Positions 1 to 14,026 are shown, numbered from the stretch's first letter. The stretch: 64,000 bases of DNA from Chrysomallon squamiferum (GCA_012295275.1 CM022679.1:6361157-6425156); one strand, 5' to 3'. The notes: generated from the sequence alone by a model not told the origin. Made by a program: numbers and translations.

Positions 1-628
1 TAAATAAACAACAACAACAACAATAACAACAGTAACAACAACAATAATAAACAAATGTCAAAATACAAAAGAATGATAATTTAAAACAAAAAAAAATTAA
101 ACATATATATGTATATAAAGAAAAATGGGGTTAATAAAACTTTCCAATGATAATAAATACTTAATTTAATTTTTTTTTTAATTTATAAGTTAAATTGTTT
201 TTTGTTGTTGTTGTTGTTTCTGGAGCATGATTGGGTTAATTCATACTAGTCATAATATAGGCTAGTTTTAATGGTATATACTAAAACTATATTAAATTAT
301 ATATAAATATCAAATAGATTCATGTGCAGATACTTCTTAAACATTAATATTAAAATATGTTAACAAGTCAACATGTCAAACATTCATTTATTCTGTAAAT
401 TAGAAATTCACTTAGCATAAACCAGGATATATAATTTATTTCCTTAGGCACAATATTTATAATATCTCCACTGCACATGTAACTTAAACAACAAAAAAAA
501 AAAAAAAAAAAAAAAAAAAATAATAATGATAATAATAATAAGAATAATAAGAATAATAACAATGATGACAATAACAATAACAATAACAATAACAATAACA
601 ATAATAATAATAGTAATAATAATCATAA

Positions 629-3600
629 TCACAACCTGACTAGATCATTGGCATAGTCTGTGTTCTTTCCTGTGGACTGCCATACAACCACTGGCCCATC
701 TTCAGTTTTTATGTATGTTTTTCTTGCTGTTTTTGACATTGTGGATATCAGTTTGTCATTCCCCACATCACTTTTGTATGTGAAGTTTAGATCTCTTAAC
801 AGCTTTAAAATAAATTAAAAAGTCAAAATCAATATGGCTGTACTAAATAAATAGTGGTATAAAATAAGACAATGTTTTGAACAAATATATATATAAAATG
901 ATAGTGAGACACAAACAAAATCTTTAGGACTAAGAAAACAAGTTGGAAATACTCCCCTCCAAATACTTACTTTTATTTGAAACTCAGAAATTTTGATTTT
1001 TGTGTCATTTGTGATAATCATTCTCAGCTTAAGACAGTCTCCAGCTTGCTGAACTTGATTCTTTAATCTGGAAGAAAACCATTTCAAATTAAATATTTAA
1101 TAACGTGGATGTGTTTTTCTGTTCTAAAATATTTGTTAATAATGTTTGTTCAGTGTTTACTTTGGTGGTATGGATGTGTTTGGGAAAATCTGTTTGTATT
1201 TGTATTCATGACTAAGTGCCAACAGGTGTATGTGTGCCCCTGATTTGTATGTGAAAGAAAATTGCCAACCTTACTGTGAAGTTTATAGTCTTTTTTGACA
1301 AAAGGCCCTTCACAACATGTTGTACATTCTGGGCAGTGGTCAGCTTTGCATTGGTTGCCATTTCCTCTGAACACTGATTAATAACTATGTCTTGAGATGA
1401 CTGCAAGCAGAACAACACTTATAGTAAAAGGAAGGACCTAAAATATTTGCTTAAAGACATGCTGATATATTAAATGAACAAACATATTCAAATCCTTTAA
1501 ACTGTTAAGAAAACATAATATTTTGACACCTGATTGTATATAATTTAATCAGTGCTGTTTTTCAGAAAAATTAAAATTGTATATAATAAATGTTATGCAA
1601 AATAATTTGGACTTCCTATATTTATATAAACAAGTACTAAATGTAATATTTGGAAATGATTTTCATTAAAATGACCAGTCTATATTGAATTTTAAAGATT
1701 ATCTGTCATGCTTGATCAATAACAAATATGTCAAGTTTTAATATTTCATGTCATAAAGGACATGATCTCTTTTGAAATATAAACACAAACACACACATAC
1801 TACAACATACATATTGTCATAATGACAGTCAGACTTTAATAATACAACTTTAAAGTTATTAAAATACCTTTAAATCAGCACCAGTCACTGTAGCCTCCAA
1901 CCAAAACACAACCTTGCCTTCCCATGAGATATTGCCCTCTTTAGAAGCATAAAAACAACCTGAAAATAAAGAAACAGTTCTGTAAGGAAAAACATATATT
2001 TTTAATTTTCTGATCTTTAATCAATAAATATGATACTACACAGGAAAATTTGCCTAAAACATAAGCAGCTATTTTGAGTTACAGCCTGCAGAAAACCAGA
2101 ATAAGCTAATTTAAGGATCTTTTTTTTCTGTCTAAACCACTTTAAATTCACTGTTATTTAAACTTTTTCAAAAGGATTTTGTCTATAACATTAGTTGTTT
2201 CTTCATTTGATTGAGTTATGGATCAACTCTGGCTAAAATAATGGCATTAACTGGTCTGTTGTCATCCCACCTTGCATGTACACAAGTAGATTGATATATG
2301 AAATAACTTTTACAATCAGATTTTGTTTTTGTTTTTTAAATGAGGCACTCAAACATGGTTTTCTTATGCAATACAAATACTGGAATAATAATTATTCATC
2401 TTGTGACTGAAATAATAAATTACTATGTGTCAAACAGTTTTAAATTAAATAATTTTTTTCTCTGCTTTGACATTTATACGTAGATATACATTGAACATTT
2501 TCTTAAAGATCAAACACTGGGATTAACCCTTATTTTGCAGTCTCACCTGGAATTATGTTTGGAAGATTAACTTTAAATGGAAAACAATAACTTCCCATTG
2601 CAAAAGGTTCTGAAAAGAAGAACAACAACATGAATGAATAAATTAAAATGATTTATTGAATCTTCTATATGAATTTTCAATCAAGTTTTGTAACTTAAAA
2701 CATAACAGTAAATACATTATGTCTGAAAAAAAATAAAATAACAGAAGAAATAAAAATATATAAAAATAATTTTTTTTTTTTTCATAATCATCATCATTAT
2801 TATGTTTTTAATTTTTAATTTTATTCAGTAACTAAAAATATTCTAAGAAATTAAAATTAAAATTTCAAATTAAAGATTAATGAATTAACTACATGGTAAA
2901 AATAAATTAAAATATTAGAATAAACAATAATTTTATATTATTATTAATTAAAATTTGAGCTTTGTAACATATGTAAAAATAAAATAATGTACAAGAACAA
3001 AAACTAACTAAAATGTAAAAGTTATATCAGTTTTTCTGTTACCATTTTGAGAGTAGAGACTAACAGAACAGTCAACATAGTCCTTGGTTGATTCTATTCT
3101 ATTACGACCTTTCCCACATGGATATTCGTAAAAGACTAGAAAAAGATACAAATTAAATTAAATAAGTTTTAATTAAAAGTTACAAAAAGAAGAAAAATTA
3201 CAAAATAAATTATTGTACTCTATCTACTTGTATTACTATTCATATAGCTATTAATCTAATTAATTATTTTACAAGTTGTCCTTTTTTTCCTTTCAGTATG
3301 TCTAAGGAAAAAATTCTTATACATTATAATTATTTATAAAAAAAATAAAAATAAAAATATATAAATGTTACTCTTTTTATGTTAAAAATATACAACAAAT
3401 TATTTTATTTCTACCATTCTGATTTGTAGAAAATATTTAGTTATCACAAAACAATAAAAAAAAAATAATTTATTAAAAGTTTATCAAATTCTTCAGTGTG
3501 TTAAAACATGCTTCACATTGAACTAAAAACATATACAAAACCCCCCACATAACCCCCCACATACAATTCTTGTGGTTCATATGTTACACAGTACAAGATT

Positions 3601-4457
3601 GTGCAACAAAAACATTATGAAATAACACATTAAACTGGAGCATCACTGATCTACAAGCACTTTTCTGCACACACACCCTATAATAGATAAAAACATTCTA
3701 GTATGTGTGTGTGGTGTGTTGTGTAGTATTATTACAACAATAAAAAATGTATACATACACCACTCATATCCTTTAAACTGCAGCTGTATGCCATGACCTG
3801 AAGTTGGATTTTCAATATTCAAGTATATAACTCTGAAATTTATGAGCATATACACTAATTTTTAAAAATATATAAAAAAAAGGTTGTTTAAAAAATAATA
3901 ATAACAATAATAATGAAAAATAAAATAAAATACTAAAGCCAGTTGAGAAACTGGATCCTTACTTGATATTTAATTCAAAACTTGTATTATAAAAGATAAT
4001 TAAAAAAACAAACAACTACAAAAAAAACCATAACTATGTTATTATTATAATATGATATCATATTAATTCTGTAGCAATTTATTTACTGCATTTTTAATTT
4101 GATGTTACACTTAACCCCCCAAAAAAGAAGTAATAATAAAAATAAAAATAAAAATAATAATAATAATAATAAATAATAATAATATTTTTTGATAAAATTG
4201 GCAGTTTTGTGTTATGCTAAGAGATATTCCTTTTTCAGAGATAAATGAAGATGCATTCAAAAAGAAAACTCTGAATAGAATAAATTATTTACTATTTAGA
4301 TATTATCTATCATTCTACCATTTATGTTTATCTATGATTTAAATGTCTGTTATTATTGTGCAGTAATCTAATATCCATTATCATCCCTTGAATATCTGCA
4401 TTATTAACAGATGGTTGTCTTTTGCCTTACTAATTACTTCATTCCTTATAAATAAAA

Positions 4458-4488
<31 letters not shown>

Positions 4489-4579
4489 AACTGATATTAT
4501 ATCATCGATCTACTTACCCATAGATAACTTCTCCTGGAAAGTATTCACCTTTATTCGATCGAATAATAACTTCATTCAT
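629..4579 (-). CDS. Arrestin-domain-containing protein (spliced, 8 exons; 3' end uncertain)
   Basis: Exons read on the minus strand: 4579-4518, 3832-3759, 3135-3043, 2609-2547, 1959-1868, 1400-1275, 1060-971, 802-629. All have GT/AG ends and compatible phases, giving about 257 aa. The start ATG (4579) follows an in-frame TAA 15 nt upstream. The N-terminal part has the arrestin-N pattern: EYFPGEVIYGVIYLNIENP, then GYEWFFYEYPCGKG, then the hallmark YCFPFKVNLPNIIPG and SWEGKVVFWLEATV. Family members are adaptors that bind membrane proteins and ubiquitin ligases in trafficking. The second half (LRMIITNDTKIKISEFQIKL) fits arrestin-C strands. The model ends soon after where PPxP-type strands normally begin and is short for the family (usually over 300 aa), so exon 8 may instead end at a weak donor near 635 and continue off the window. 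The exon 7 acceptor at 1060 was chosen over the stronger-looking one at 1067 because the latter puts a stop in frame. Family call fairly sure; subfamily unknown. Confidence 0.75.
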
Positions 4580-4846
4580 TATAGCTAATACTTAGGATAA
4601 AACAAATGTCATTTTCTGATAATTTATATAATACTATTAAGTATTATTGTCAATTTGGAAGAGGAAGAAATTATTGACTGGTTCGTCGTACCTCTTCATT
4701 ATATCGTATGAAGCGGAATATCGTTTAATAAAGCAGTTTATACTTTCCGGTTCATGTTGGAACATTATTTGTTTTGTTTTTATGTTTTTATTAAAACATA
4801 AATTTTTGTTTTGTTATTAAATCATAAATTTAGAAATAAATTCAAA
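4580..4846. promoter_or_regulatory. Shared divergent promoter, arrestin-domain gene / CPSF4
   Basis: Only 267 bp separate the two start codons, which point away from each other, so both 5' UTRs and core promoters must fit here unless there are upstream non-coding exons. No TATA box is placed convincingly for either gene. An ETS-like CTTTCCGGTTC lies near 4743-4753, a motif often found in TATA-less housekeeping promoters. The regulatory role is inferred from geometry. Confidence 0.5.
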
Positions 4847-7800
4847 ATGCAGGAGATTGTAGCTCCAGTAAATCATATTAAGTTTGATATAGAAATTGCT
4901 TTAGAACAACAGTTAGGTTCTCAACCATTGCCATTCCCTGGAATGGATAGTAAGTCATAACAAAAGTCTTTTTGCAAATCGTTAAATCATAAATGAACTT
5001 TTTTTCTCTTACATACATATATATATATAATCCGTACCATCAAGTGTACATTAAATGATGTATCAAATGCACTGGAATGTGATTTACTTCTCTTATAAAG
5101 AAAAACAATAATAAAAAATAAATAATACTAATGTATATATGTAGTCTTTTCTTTAGGGAAATTAGGCTGCAACATCGAACGAATATGAACAACTTACAAG
5201 CAACCAATGTTTGTTAGAAAAATTCACAGAGTAAAAGTGGTAGATTTCCTTTTAGCATAAAGTCATAAACAACATAAAAAGAATAAACAAAAAACCCTAC
5301 TCAAAAAAAAATTCGGAATTTTGTTAATGTATGTATAAATTGTCCTCAAAATTGTTAGAATGTTATGTAAGTGGAATTTGTTTGAAAAACCATCCAAAAA
5401 CCAAAACAAAGTTATAGAATTATAAAATATATTAAGTCATTTGAGATAAATAGTAAATTCTGAGCCTTCATATCTAATTTGTAATATTCAGATTAAATAT
5501 TTTTTTAGTAATATTTTTTAATCTTTTTTTATTATGAATGTTATCTTGTTATAACATATAATGTTTGTGTCCATCTCGTTATTTTTCATTTTAGCTAAAA
5601 CAACATCTAATTTAACAGATTTCCTTTCTCATAAATATATACCAATACATAAATATAATTATGTAAACAATATAAAGCAAACCTAATAACTACTAATATA
5701 ATATATGATGAGTATTTTTAAACATATTCGTTCATTATTTTTCTTGGCAAAATGTACATTCAAGATATAGATCAGAAGAAAAACCCCAGTTATTTAAATC
5801 AAATTTAGTTTTTGGTAAAAAATTAGTTAATAATATTTGAATCAAATAGATATATAAATAAATAAAACAAACAAACAATTGACTAACTGAAATGGTAGTT
5901 GACCAAAAAAAAAAAAAAAAAAATAAAATAAAAATAAAATAAAATAATAATAATAAAAAAATAAAATAAAATGATTACATAGTTAAAAAGAGACAACATA
6001 ATTCAAATAATTAATAGTTTTGTTTGTATTATTATCAGAATCTGGTGCTGCCACATGCACATTCTATCTACATTCAATATGTAACAAAGGATCAGCTTGT
6101 CCGTTCAGACATGTACGTGGGGATAGGACTGTAGTGTGCAAACATTGGCTAAGAGGACTCTGCAAAAAGGGAGATGACTGTGAATTCTTACATGAATATG
6201 ACATGTCCAAAATGCCAGAATGTTACTTTTATTCCAAATTTGGTAAGTTTGTGAAAATATAATTTTTAGAAAAACATCATTTTTATTGTTGGACATTATT
6301 ATAAAAATTGTTATAATTTATTATTATTAATTTTTTATTTTTTTAATGTAAAATAACATTTTTGTATCACTTGTTTGTTTCACTGTTATCACAATTACAA
6401 AAATTATTTTAAATATTGTGTTGAATTTTTATTTTATTTTATTACTTCATCACTTTACTTGAGATTTTTAAATTTATTTTCAGTTATTTAAAAATATTTA
6501 TTTTATTATTGTTTATAAGTTAAATATATATTTGCACTTCATTGTTTATTTTCTCTATTTACAGGTATATGTAGTAATAAAGAATGTCCATTTTTACATA
6601 TTGATCCTGAAAAAAAAATTAAAGATTGCCCTTGGTATGATAGAGGATTTTGCAGACATGGTAAAATAGAGTTTTTACGTCTTTTTTTTCACTTATATTG
6701 TTTTTGAGCATGTGTTGTATGTGTATTGTTAATATTTCACGATCACAATCTTTTCATGTTGGAATGACCTTGTCAGAATTCTCACCATTAAGATTATTTC
6801 TCCAGTGATTATCATTGCACACATGATTACAGTTATATGTCTGGGTTATCTTACAGATAAATTAGACCAAAGTAAGAATTGAATTTAATGTAGTTGTTAA
6901 TACAGGTATAACAGTTGCACCATATATCATCTATATTTCTAAATTAATAATTCATAATATTCTTTCACATAACTGTAGGTGTGCAGAAAAATATGAACTT
7001 GTAAACATTTAAAATTTGAAGTGTAATTTCCTGTCTAAAATGATTAAAAGATGTTTACTTTGAGTATTCAGCTGATTAATTAATCATTTAAAAAAACAAC
7101 AATATGATTTTATTATTTTCATATTACTGATTTATTTAGTTGTAGATTATATAATATAACACTTTCTTTTATTTCCAGGTCCAAATTGCAAGAACAGACA
7201 TGTGCGGAGAGTTATCTGTCAGTGTTATCTCAATGGCTTCTGTATAGAAGGTCCTGACTGTGCATTTAAACAGTATGTAGAGGTTTTAATTAACACATAT
7301 ATTGTTACCATGGTAACATAGCTCTGTGTTATTGTGTCTTGAGAAACATAATAACATGCTTGATCATAGATCTGAGTCCTCATTTTTAAAAATTCCTTCA
7401 ATATATGATGAACTGATAAATAAATAACCTTTCACATATACCAAAATACTGGAATATCTTAATTTTTGTATTTATCTTCATTTGTAGTGATTTAGTGTGT
7501 GATCATTCTGAATTAGGCATTTAATTAAAGAAGCATTTAATTAAAGTTTCCAAACTTTTCTCCAGAAATTGTTTAAAGCCCTGGCATTTTCAAAATTTAT
7601 GCCCAAAGTATTTTATTAGTGGTTGATATAAAATATTACATATTAAGTAAAATTTAAGCATAATAAATCTTTCTTCTCCAGAAGAATCAGCTCATAATAA
7701 AAACATGCACTTTTGTTAACCATGCTGAACTTCTGAGATTATGTAAATCTTACAAGTATCTGCTTACTTTTATATCTGATCCTACATATTGTCTACAGAA

Positions 7801-9379
7801 AGCTTTTATTATTTTTAATTTTTAAAACATTTTCAGATATATTTTAAAATTTTACATTACAGTCCAAAGCATGATCTGCCAACCCCTGATCCAATAGAAC
7901 GATTACGAAAGGCATCCATTGTTTGCCATTTTTGTGGAGAATCGGGACATAAAGCTATACATTGTCACAAAATGCCAGCTGACATGAAAGCAGAAACACA
8001 AGAGGTTAGTGAAAGCATGTAAAAAAAAAAAACATTCATTTTAAAAAAAAAAAAAGGAAGGTAATTTTCGTTAATTCCCTGCTTGTTTACCTTTTTATAG
8101 CTACCAAGCATTTTTATATTTTTGATATGATTAAAGATGATTTGTTGTAGTAATTTATTACTTGATTTCTTTTGTTCAGCTATAAATAAATCTATACTGA
8201 AAAAAACATACCATAAACACACAGCACCTGGTCACTTTGCCAACAGATGTTTGGCTGATGGACATTTAGCAGAATAGACAAGTGACCAAATGGTCAAATG
8301 GCTGAGCTGCCAAATATTTTCCAAGCATTAAAATATTTGATTAAATAGCATTTGAATTTGGCCTTGGGAAAACATGGCCCACAGTCTTTAAATATTTTAT
8401 AAAATATTGATTTAAACTGCAATTTTTAATTAAATTACAATACAATTAATTTCTTTTATTGCAATCTATGTGTAATACAGACATTTTTATCATCCAGTTA
8501 TGTTAATTTTTTAATTGTTTTCATCATTGATTTTATAAGCAAGTTATAAAGTAGAAAAAAAATGAATGTTAAAAAGAAGAGGTAAAAATAACAAACAATA
8601 TAAAAAAAGGCCATGTGTCTGTCAGCATAATGTTCATCTGGTACGATGCCAATAGGTGACATGTATGCTGGTCACCTCTCCGGCCACAAAACATGCATAT
8701 AAACACAAAAACATATATATACACACACACAAAATGGAGAGATATTTGTATATAAATTTTGGTTTGTTTTAACTTTCAGCACAACCGAGACACATGGACT
8801 TCCAGACTCATGGATGATGACAGACGCCCTATACAAGAAGTTACTTGTTACAAGGTGAGAATATAATATATACCAAGATCAATGTAATACACACCCATAC
8901 ATTTTGACATGTCAGAATTGGAAATTTTCTGTTTCATTGATCATCAAAATTCTCAATATAAATTAACAAAACAAGTTTGGCTACTAAATAATAAAATAGT
9001 TCAGCTAGTTTATGCAAAATTCAGGTTATTGATTATTACATAATTATTGTCATAGTGCTTGCTTGTGGATTATTAAATTTTATTGTCTGTTTGCCAAAAC
9101 CAAATTAATCATTAATAATAAACTCAACTAAATTCTTTTTTTTTTTTTTTTTTTATAAAGTTAAACCATTTGTTAATTAAGACCAAGTATACACTAGCCC
9201 TTATATTCAGCTTGTTGATATTTTGAAATACTTAAGAAACTATTGTGGACATGAACATCAAATAATCTTTACCACTGTATTTAAACATTTTTAATTTTCA
9301 GTGTGGAGAAAAGGGTCACTATGCCAACAAATGTACAAAGGGCCATCTAGCTTTCCTGAGTGCTGGATTAGGAAAATAA
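4847..9379 (+). CDS. CPSF4: Cleavage and polyadenylation specificity factor subunit 4 (CPSF30), complete, 7 exons
   Basis: Exons 4847-4949, 6039-6242, 6565-6660, 7179-7272, 7863-8004, 8780-8854, 9302-9379; all phases join to a 263-aa protein (human about 269). The protein is the RNA-binding zinc-finger subunit of nuclear CPSF, which recognises the AAUAAA signal with WDR33 and contacts Fip1. The N-terminus, with [22 protein letters not shown], is nearly identical to vertebrate CPSF4. Five CCCH fingers follow: the first is C41-x8-C-x5-C-x3-H59 ([19 protein letters not shown]), the second contains [16 protein letters not shown], then [40 protein letters not shown] and [20 protein letters not shown]. 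There are two CCHC knuckles, [14 protein letters not shown] (187-200) and [14 protein letters not shown] (236-249). Human CPSF4 keeps only the second; as I recall the fly orthologue has two. The C-terminus [12 protein letters not shown] is conserved. Gene identity is secure. Confidence 0.97.
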
Positions 9380-9950
9380 CTGGAACTGTGTGGAAGATGT
9401 ATCTATTTTCTACAGCTGGAAATATCAGAGATCTTGGCAGAGCTGTTTGAATTGACTACAGTTACACTTTTGTTCTGATGTTAGTGACAGAAGTCATAAA
9501 TTAAGTGCAGATCTTTGTTAATGTTTCAGTAGATATCAAAGATCAGAGTTTTGGCACAAATGTTGATGACATAGAGTGGAACGCAGAGTTTGAGTATACT
9601 GAAAGTTTAGAAGAATGGTGTTTTCATTGTGTTCTGGCAGAGAACAAAAAGGTTTAGACAGAATGTTCTATGGAACTTTAAGTTAAATATTTAGTTTAGC
9701 CAGTGAATATACTGTGGAACTAAAAAATACCTGTATTCCAGATAAACCAGCAGTGTCTTTTGAAATCAAATTTAAAATTTTAATTAATATTAGAATTATT
9801 AATTAATAAGTAAATAAATAAGAAAGTAAAATAAATTTAGAACACAAATTTAAAAGGTTCACTAAATTCAGGGAAATGAAAAAAAAGACTAAATTTATTC
9901 TATTAGATTTGAAATGAATATAATTTCATAAATATATTCATAAGGCTTAG
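9380..9950 (+). other. CPSF4: Probable CPSF4 3' UTR and flank
   Basis: Sequence directly after the CPSF4 stop is noticeably less AT-rich than the intergenic background up to about 9700, as expected for a transcribed UTR. AATAAA-type hexamers occur around 9810-9835, but AT-rich background makes any single one weak evidence. The cleavage site cannot be placed. Confidence 0.4.
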
Positions 9951-10649
9951 AAGAATGTCAACCAATAACATATCTGTACTTAAAGACAACCAAATAAATC
10001 TTTACAATAAATATATATATATATATATATTATTTAAAGAAAAGAAAAATGAAAAAAAACCAAATGATGTTTCTTATTATTATTATTTTAAATTCTGTTT
10101 GTACACTTTTTCAAAACATGTAGGAATTGTTCCTTACATGTCTATATGACATTTATAATATTGGAATATAAATTGATGTTTGAGTTCATGTCATTAAAAG
10201 TGTATCAATGAAATGATTTATTTTGTCACAACTACTGTTTAGTACCAATACAGTTCCCACTATAATTATTGTAAGCACCCATATTCTACTTTCAGAACAT
10301 TCCCAAATACAATCAAGTATTTAGAAAGTCTATTCCTAATTATTTTGTTCCAGAGAATTTTTTATTTAGTTTTTCTATTCATTGTTTGGCCACACATGTC
10401 TAGACTTTGTTATATGCAGATAATTATTTTACTGAAACATGGATGGAATAGATATTACATAGTTAAATTAAAACATCAATAAGCGTATTAATTATTAATG
10501 ATTGATTATGTTAATATCATATTTTGAAATTTTTTAATAATGGAAACAAGATTGGTCTAGTGTTAACAAAAACTATACAAAGACTGAGTCACAGAAATCG
10601 GCATACCGTCCTATAAATAAATTTGTTTGTTTTGTGTGTTGTATGTGTG

Positions 10650-10691
10650 AGTGCGCGTGGCGCGTGGCGCGCACGTGTGTGTATGTGTGTA
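10650..10691. repeat. GC-rich alternating purine-pyrimidine island with inverted repeat
   Basis: In strongly AT-rich surroundings the sequence abruptly becomes GTGCGCG-TGGCGCGTGG-CGCGCAC followed by CGTGTGTGTATGTGTGT. The heptamers GTGCGCG and CGCGCAC are inverted copies, and the run is nearly alternating purine/pyrimidine, so it could extrude a hairpin or adopt Z-DNA. No gene is attached to it. Confidence 0.5.
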
Positions 10692-11881
10692 TATGGTTCT
10701 GATTAAAATTGGATCTTGTGGACCATAATGGTAGATACACGAGTAATTGCTAATAATATAATCACAAATTACATAAAATATTTATGTATTAATTAAACAG
10801 AAGAAACGAAATACAAATCGCAGTCGACGAAATAAAATGTCTAATACCTTGGAAACAATGATGGTATGGATAATTTCAAACAAAATAAATTAGAATATGA
10901 GGTCCCTTTATTTTGGCCTTGAATACGACTTTTATAGACGCGAATACACACACTCGTTCATATTTAAAACAAGCAACAAAAACAAATTAATTAATTAATC
11001 AAAAAAAGGTTCAAAAGTTAGCAGCCATTTTTAACATATTACTAGTAATCATATCTGGCAAGCGGTCAAAGAACACGATTAAAAAAAATTAATAATAATT
11101 AAAAAAAATAATGATAATAAAATATCAGTCATTCATTCAACACATACATATTTGTTTCTCGATGTAATTTGGCTAAGCATCAAATGCGATGCGAATACAG
11201 CATGTTTCTAAATATTCTATATTACTGGGCGAATGTTAATATAATTGCATTTATATGTAGGTTACTCTCTCTCTCTCACTCTTTGATCATTTGTTCTTTT
11301 CTTTCTCTCTCTCTGAAATTAAGAATATTTTCGAAATTCATATTGTTTGTTATCATTCTAACAAACAATCTTTATTTTAAATTATTCACAGTTTATTTTT
11401 TAAAAATCCATTGTTCTCCATGCAAGACGATATAAACAGTATAATATTACTGGCATAGATGCTTTGGTTTTGATTTGTTACTTTTCAGTATTTACTATTT
11501 CACGTACTATTCCATCACGACTGATTTATCAACGATGTGTACTTTCCTACCAATGGAAAGACGCACATAAAAATATCTTGCCGCTAATCGAATAGCCCGT
11601 CGACTGTCAGAGGTCTTATAACAATATTAACACTATAAAATTGTTAATAATAAAATATTATTTTGTTAATATTTTTGAAATAACTTTTAATAATATTATT
11701 ATAAAAATGTAATGTTAAAGTAGCGTTCTACCGTACAGTCGGCCCCCTTTATCCTCGATTCTGACTAGCCACATTTCAAAAATTAGTACTGAATGAAATC
11801 AAAGTTCCTATGTTTTTAATACCCTACATCGCTAACAAATAACATTAGATGAAAAAGGAATAATCAGAAAATGAACTATCA

Positions 11882-11912
<31 letters not shown>

Positions 11913-11923
11913 AGCTATAGTAT

Positions 11924-12041
11924 ATTTACCTCATCATTTTTATTTTAATAATCTAATTAATAGAATTTTACGTTATAATGAGATGCAACAATGGCAAAGT
12001 AGTCTTTATATATATATTAAAATAAAAATGATGAGGTAAAT
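11924..12041. repeat. Perfect 26-bp inverted repeat (hairpin-forming, 118 bp)
   Basis: 11924-11949 (ATTTACCTCATCATTTTTAT and on) and 12016-12041 are exact reverse complements over 26 bp with a 66-nt spacer. A TA-repeat lies on the left flank. It could be the termini of a very short MITE, a recent inverted duplication, or a cruciform-forming site. Perfect arms mean it is young or maintained. Confidence 0.8.
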
Positions 12042-14026
12042 TCAAGAAAAAAGTGAAAATGAAGCCTATTTATAACTCGTATGTATCTAAATTTATATTT
12101 TTATTGTGAGAAGTAAAACTATGATTTATGTATTAGCACATCAGGCGCACTGACAACAGGAGGTTGGTTACACAGTGTCTTAGCAAACCAATACTTCTCT
12201 ATTTGTCACGTCAGAAACTGTCAGTAGTTAACAGTATTCAGTTAGAGCATCGACGAATTACTAAAACATAAACATATTCAGAATAATTATTGCCTTTTAA
12301 AACTATCCATGCACAAAGTGCATCTCTGCTGGTTACATATATGCACATTTAAAGAGGATATAGTCGGTACAACCCCTTTCTTTCTAACCGATGTATTTTT
12401 GTTTTTGATAAAATTGATTTTTTCTTGAACAATTTTGTGCACACCTTTTATAAATCCTTTATTTTATAATTTAATTTTTTAAGATGTAAAATGTGCTATT
12501 ACAAAATAACAACTTTTTCTTTGTTGAAGTGATTTATGATCATTTTAAAACAGTTATCTTTTACTCACTCGAGATTTGTTCTTCTTAACAGCTAACATAA
12601 AAATCAAAACGGGACTGAAGTCGACATTTGTATATCCTATGACCAAGATTTGTAAAATTTTATTGTGTGTGTGTGTGTGTGTGTTCAATACAGTTAAACG
12701 AAGGAGAATAAAAACAACAATATCAAAAATAAAACACATTAATAAATCAAATAAATAACAATATCAACAACAGCGACAAGAACAAGGAACTATACAAACA
12801 CTACAATAATAAACAAACCAACCAACGAAAAAGCGTTTCGCAGACATACATGTCTCAAAAGAACATAAAAGAAACCCAAGTAACTGTTTGTTAAGTTCGT
12901 CGTCTACGTTGTTTTGTTATGCAATCTATTTCTATTTATTAGTATTCAGGTTAATAACTATTCTAACTACATCATGGATACATACCGATCTGTATAGTTG
13001 CAATTACTCATATTCTTAACATTTACCTTTGAAAAAAATAGAGCATATATAGATTTAGTAATACCATTTTATCCGATTAGGATAGAGGTACTTCGATCAT
13101 TAGGTAATATGTATTTTTGTAGTTGTTATAGCGTTAACATTTAGCTTTAATTCTTATATAAGAGTTAGATACGAATATTTGTATATGAAATACAAATCTC
13201 TAACAGGTTATTGAGGATACATCGATGCTAATATTTTTCACTTGGTCATGATGTCGGTTTATATATTCGTAGACATGTAAATACAAACATAAAGATACGG
13301 TAACTTTGCACTGATTTACTCCGTTATAATTATTATCAAAGATAAAAAAAATAAAAAAGCAATCAAAGCCTCTATGTACGAAATATGAAACGCTGACAAA
13401 TAACAACCTCCATAACAAACATATTAACTTGTATCCGATAGTTGTAACAATAGTTATTTGATAAAATATACATTTTCAGACTCCCCTCGCCCCCCCCCTC
13501 AAAAAAACCAAACATCTCCAAAACAAACAAACGTAAAGCTGTCTGACGAAGCCATGTAGAGTATCACAGAAAACTGCAGACGGTGATGTTCTGATTGTTC
13601 ATCACAGCGGTCATCTCAAATTGTGTAAGCAGGAGATTAGTGTATTTAGGCTATATTAAACAACAATTAGCTAAATACGGAAACGGCTTAATCGATTTAT
13701 AGTAGGGCATCGATTATGCAATATGTTTTTAGTGGATGCCAAACATGTTAAGAAAAAGGTAAAATGTCATAATGATATTATGTCTTCATAAACTGAACGT
13801 AGTGAAGTCGCCACATCCAAACATTTACAATAAAGAACCTGCAGACCAAAAACGAAACAGCAATTATACAACTTGCAGCCACTGGTCGACGGAAATAAAA
13901 GAAAAAAAAGTATCGAGACATTGAAAACAAACTTCAGAATCTGAAATTCCGTTTTCAACAGAGACATATGCCAGTTCAGGACTATGTCAATGCAGCTTCA
14001 TTCTACATTAATTTTTGAATTGTTTC

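Noticed and set aside
368-632. Minus-strand Leu/Ile-rich frames at the left edge
   Set aside because: Translations of AAT/AAC simple repeats and poly-A.
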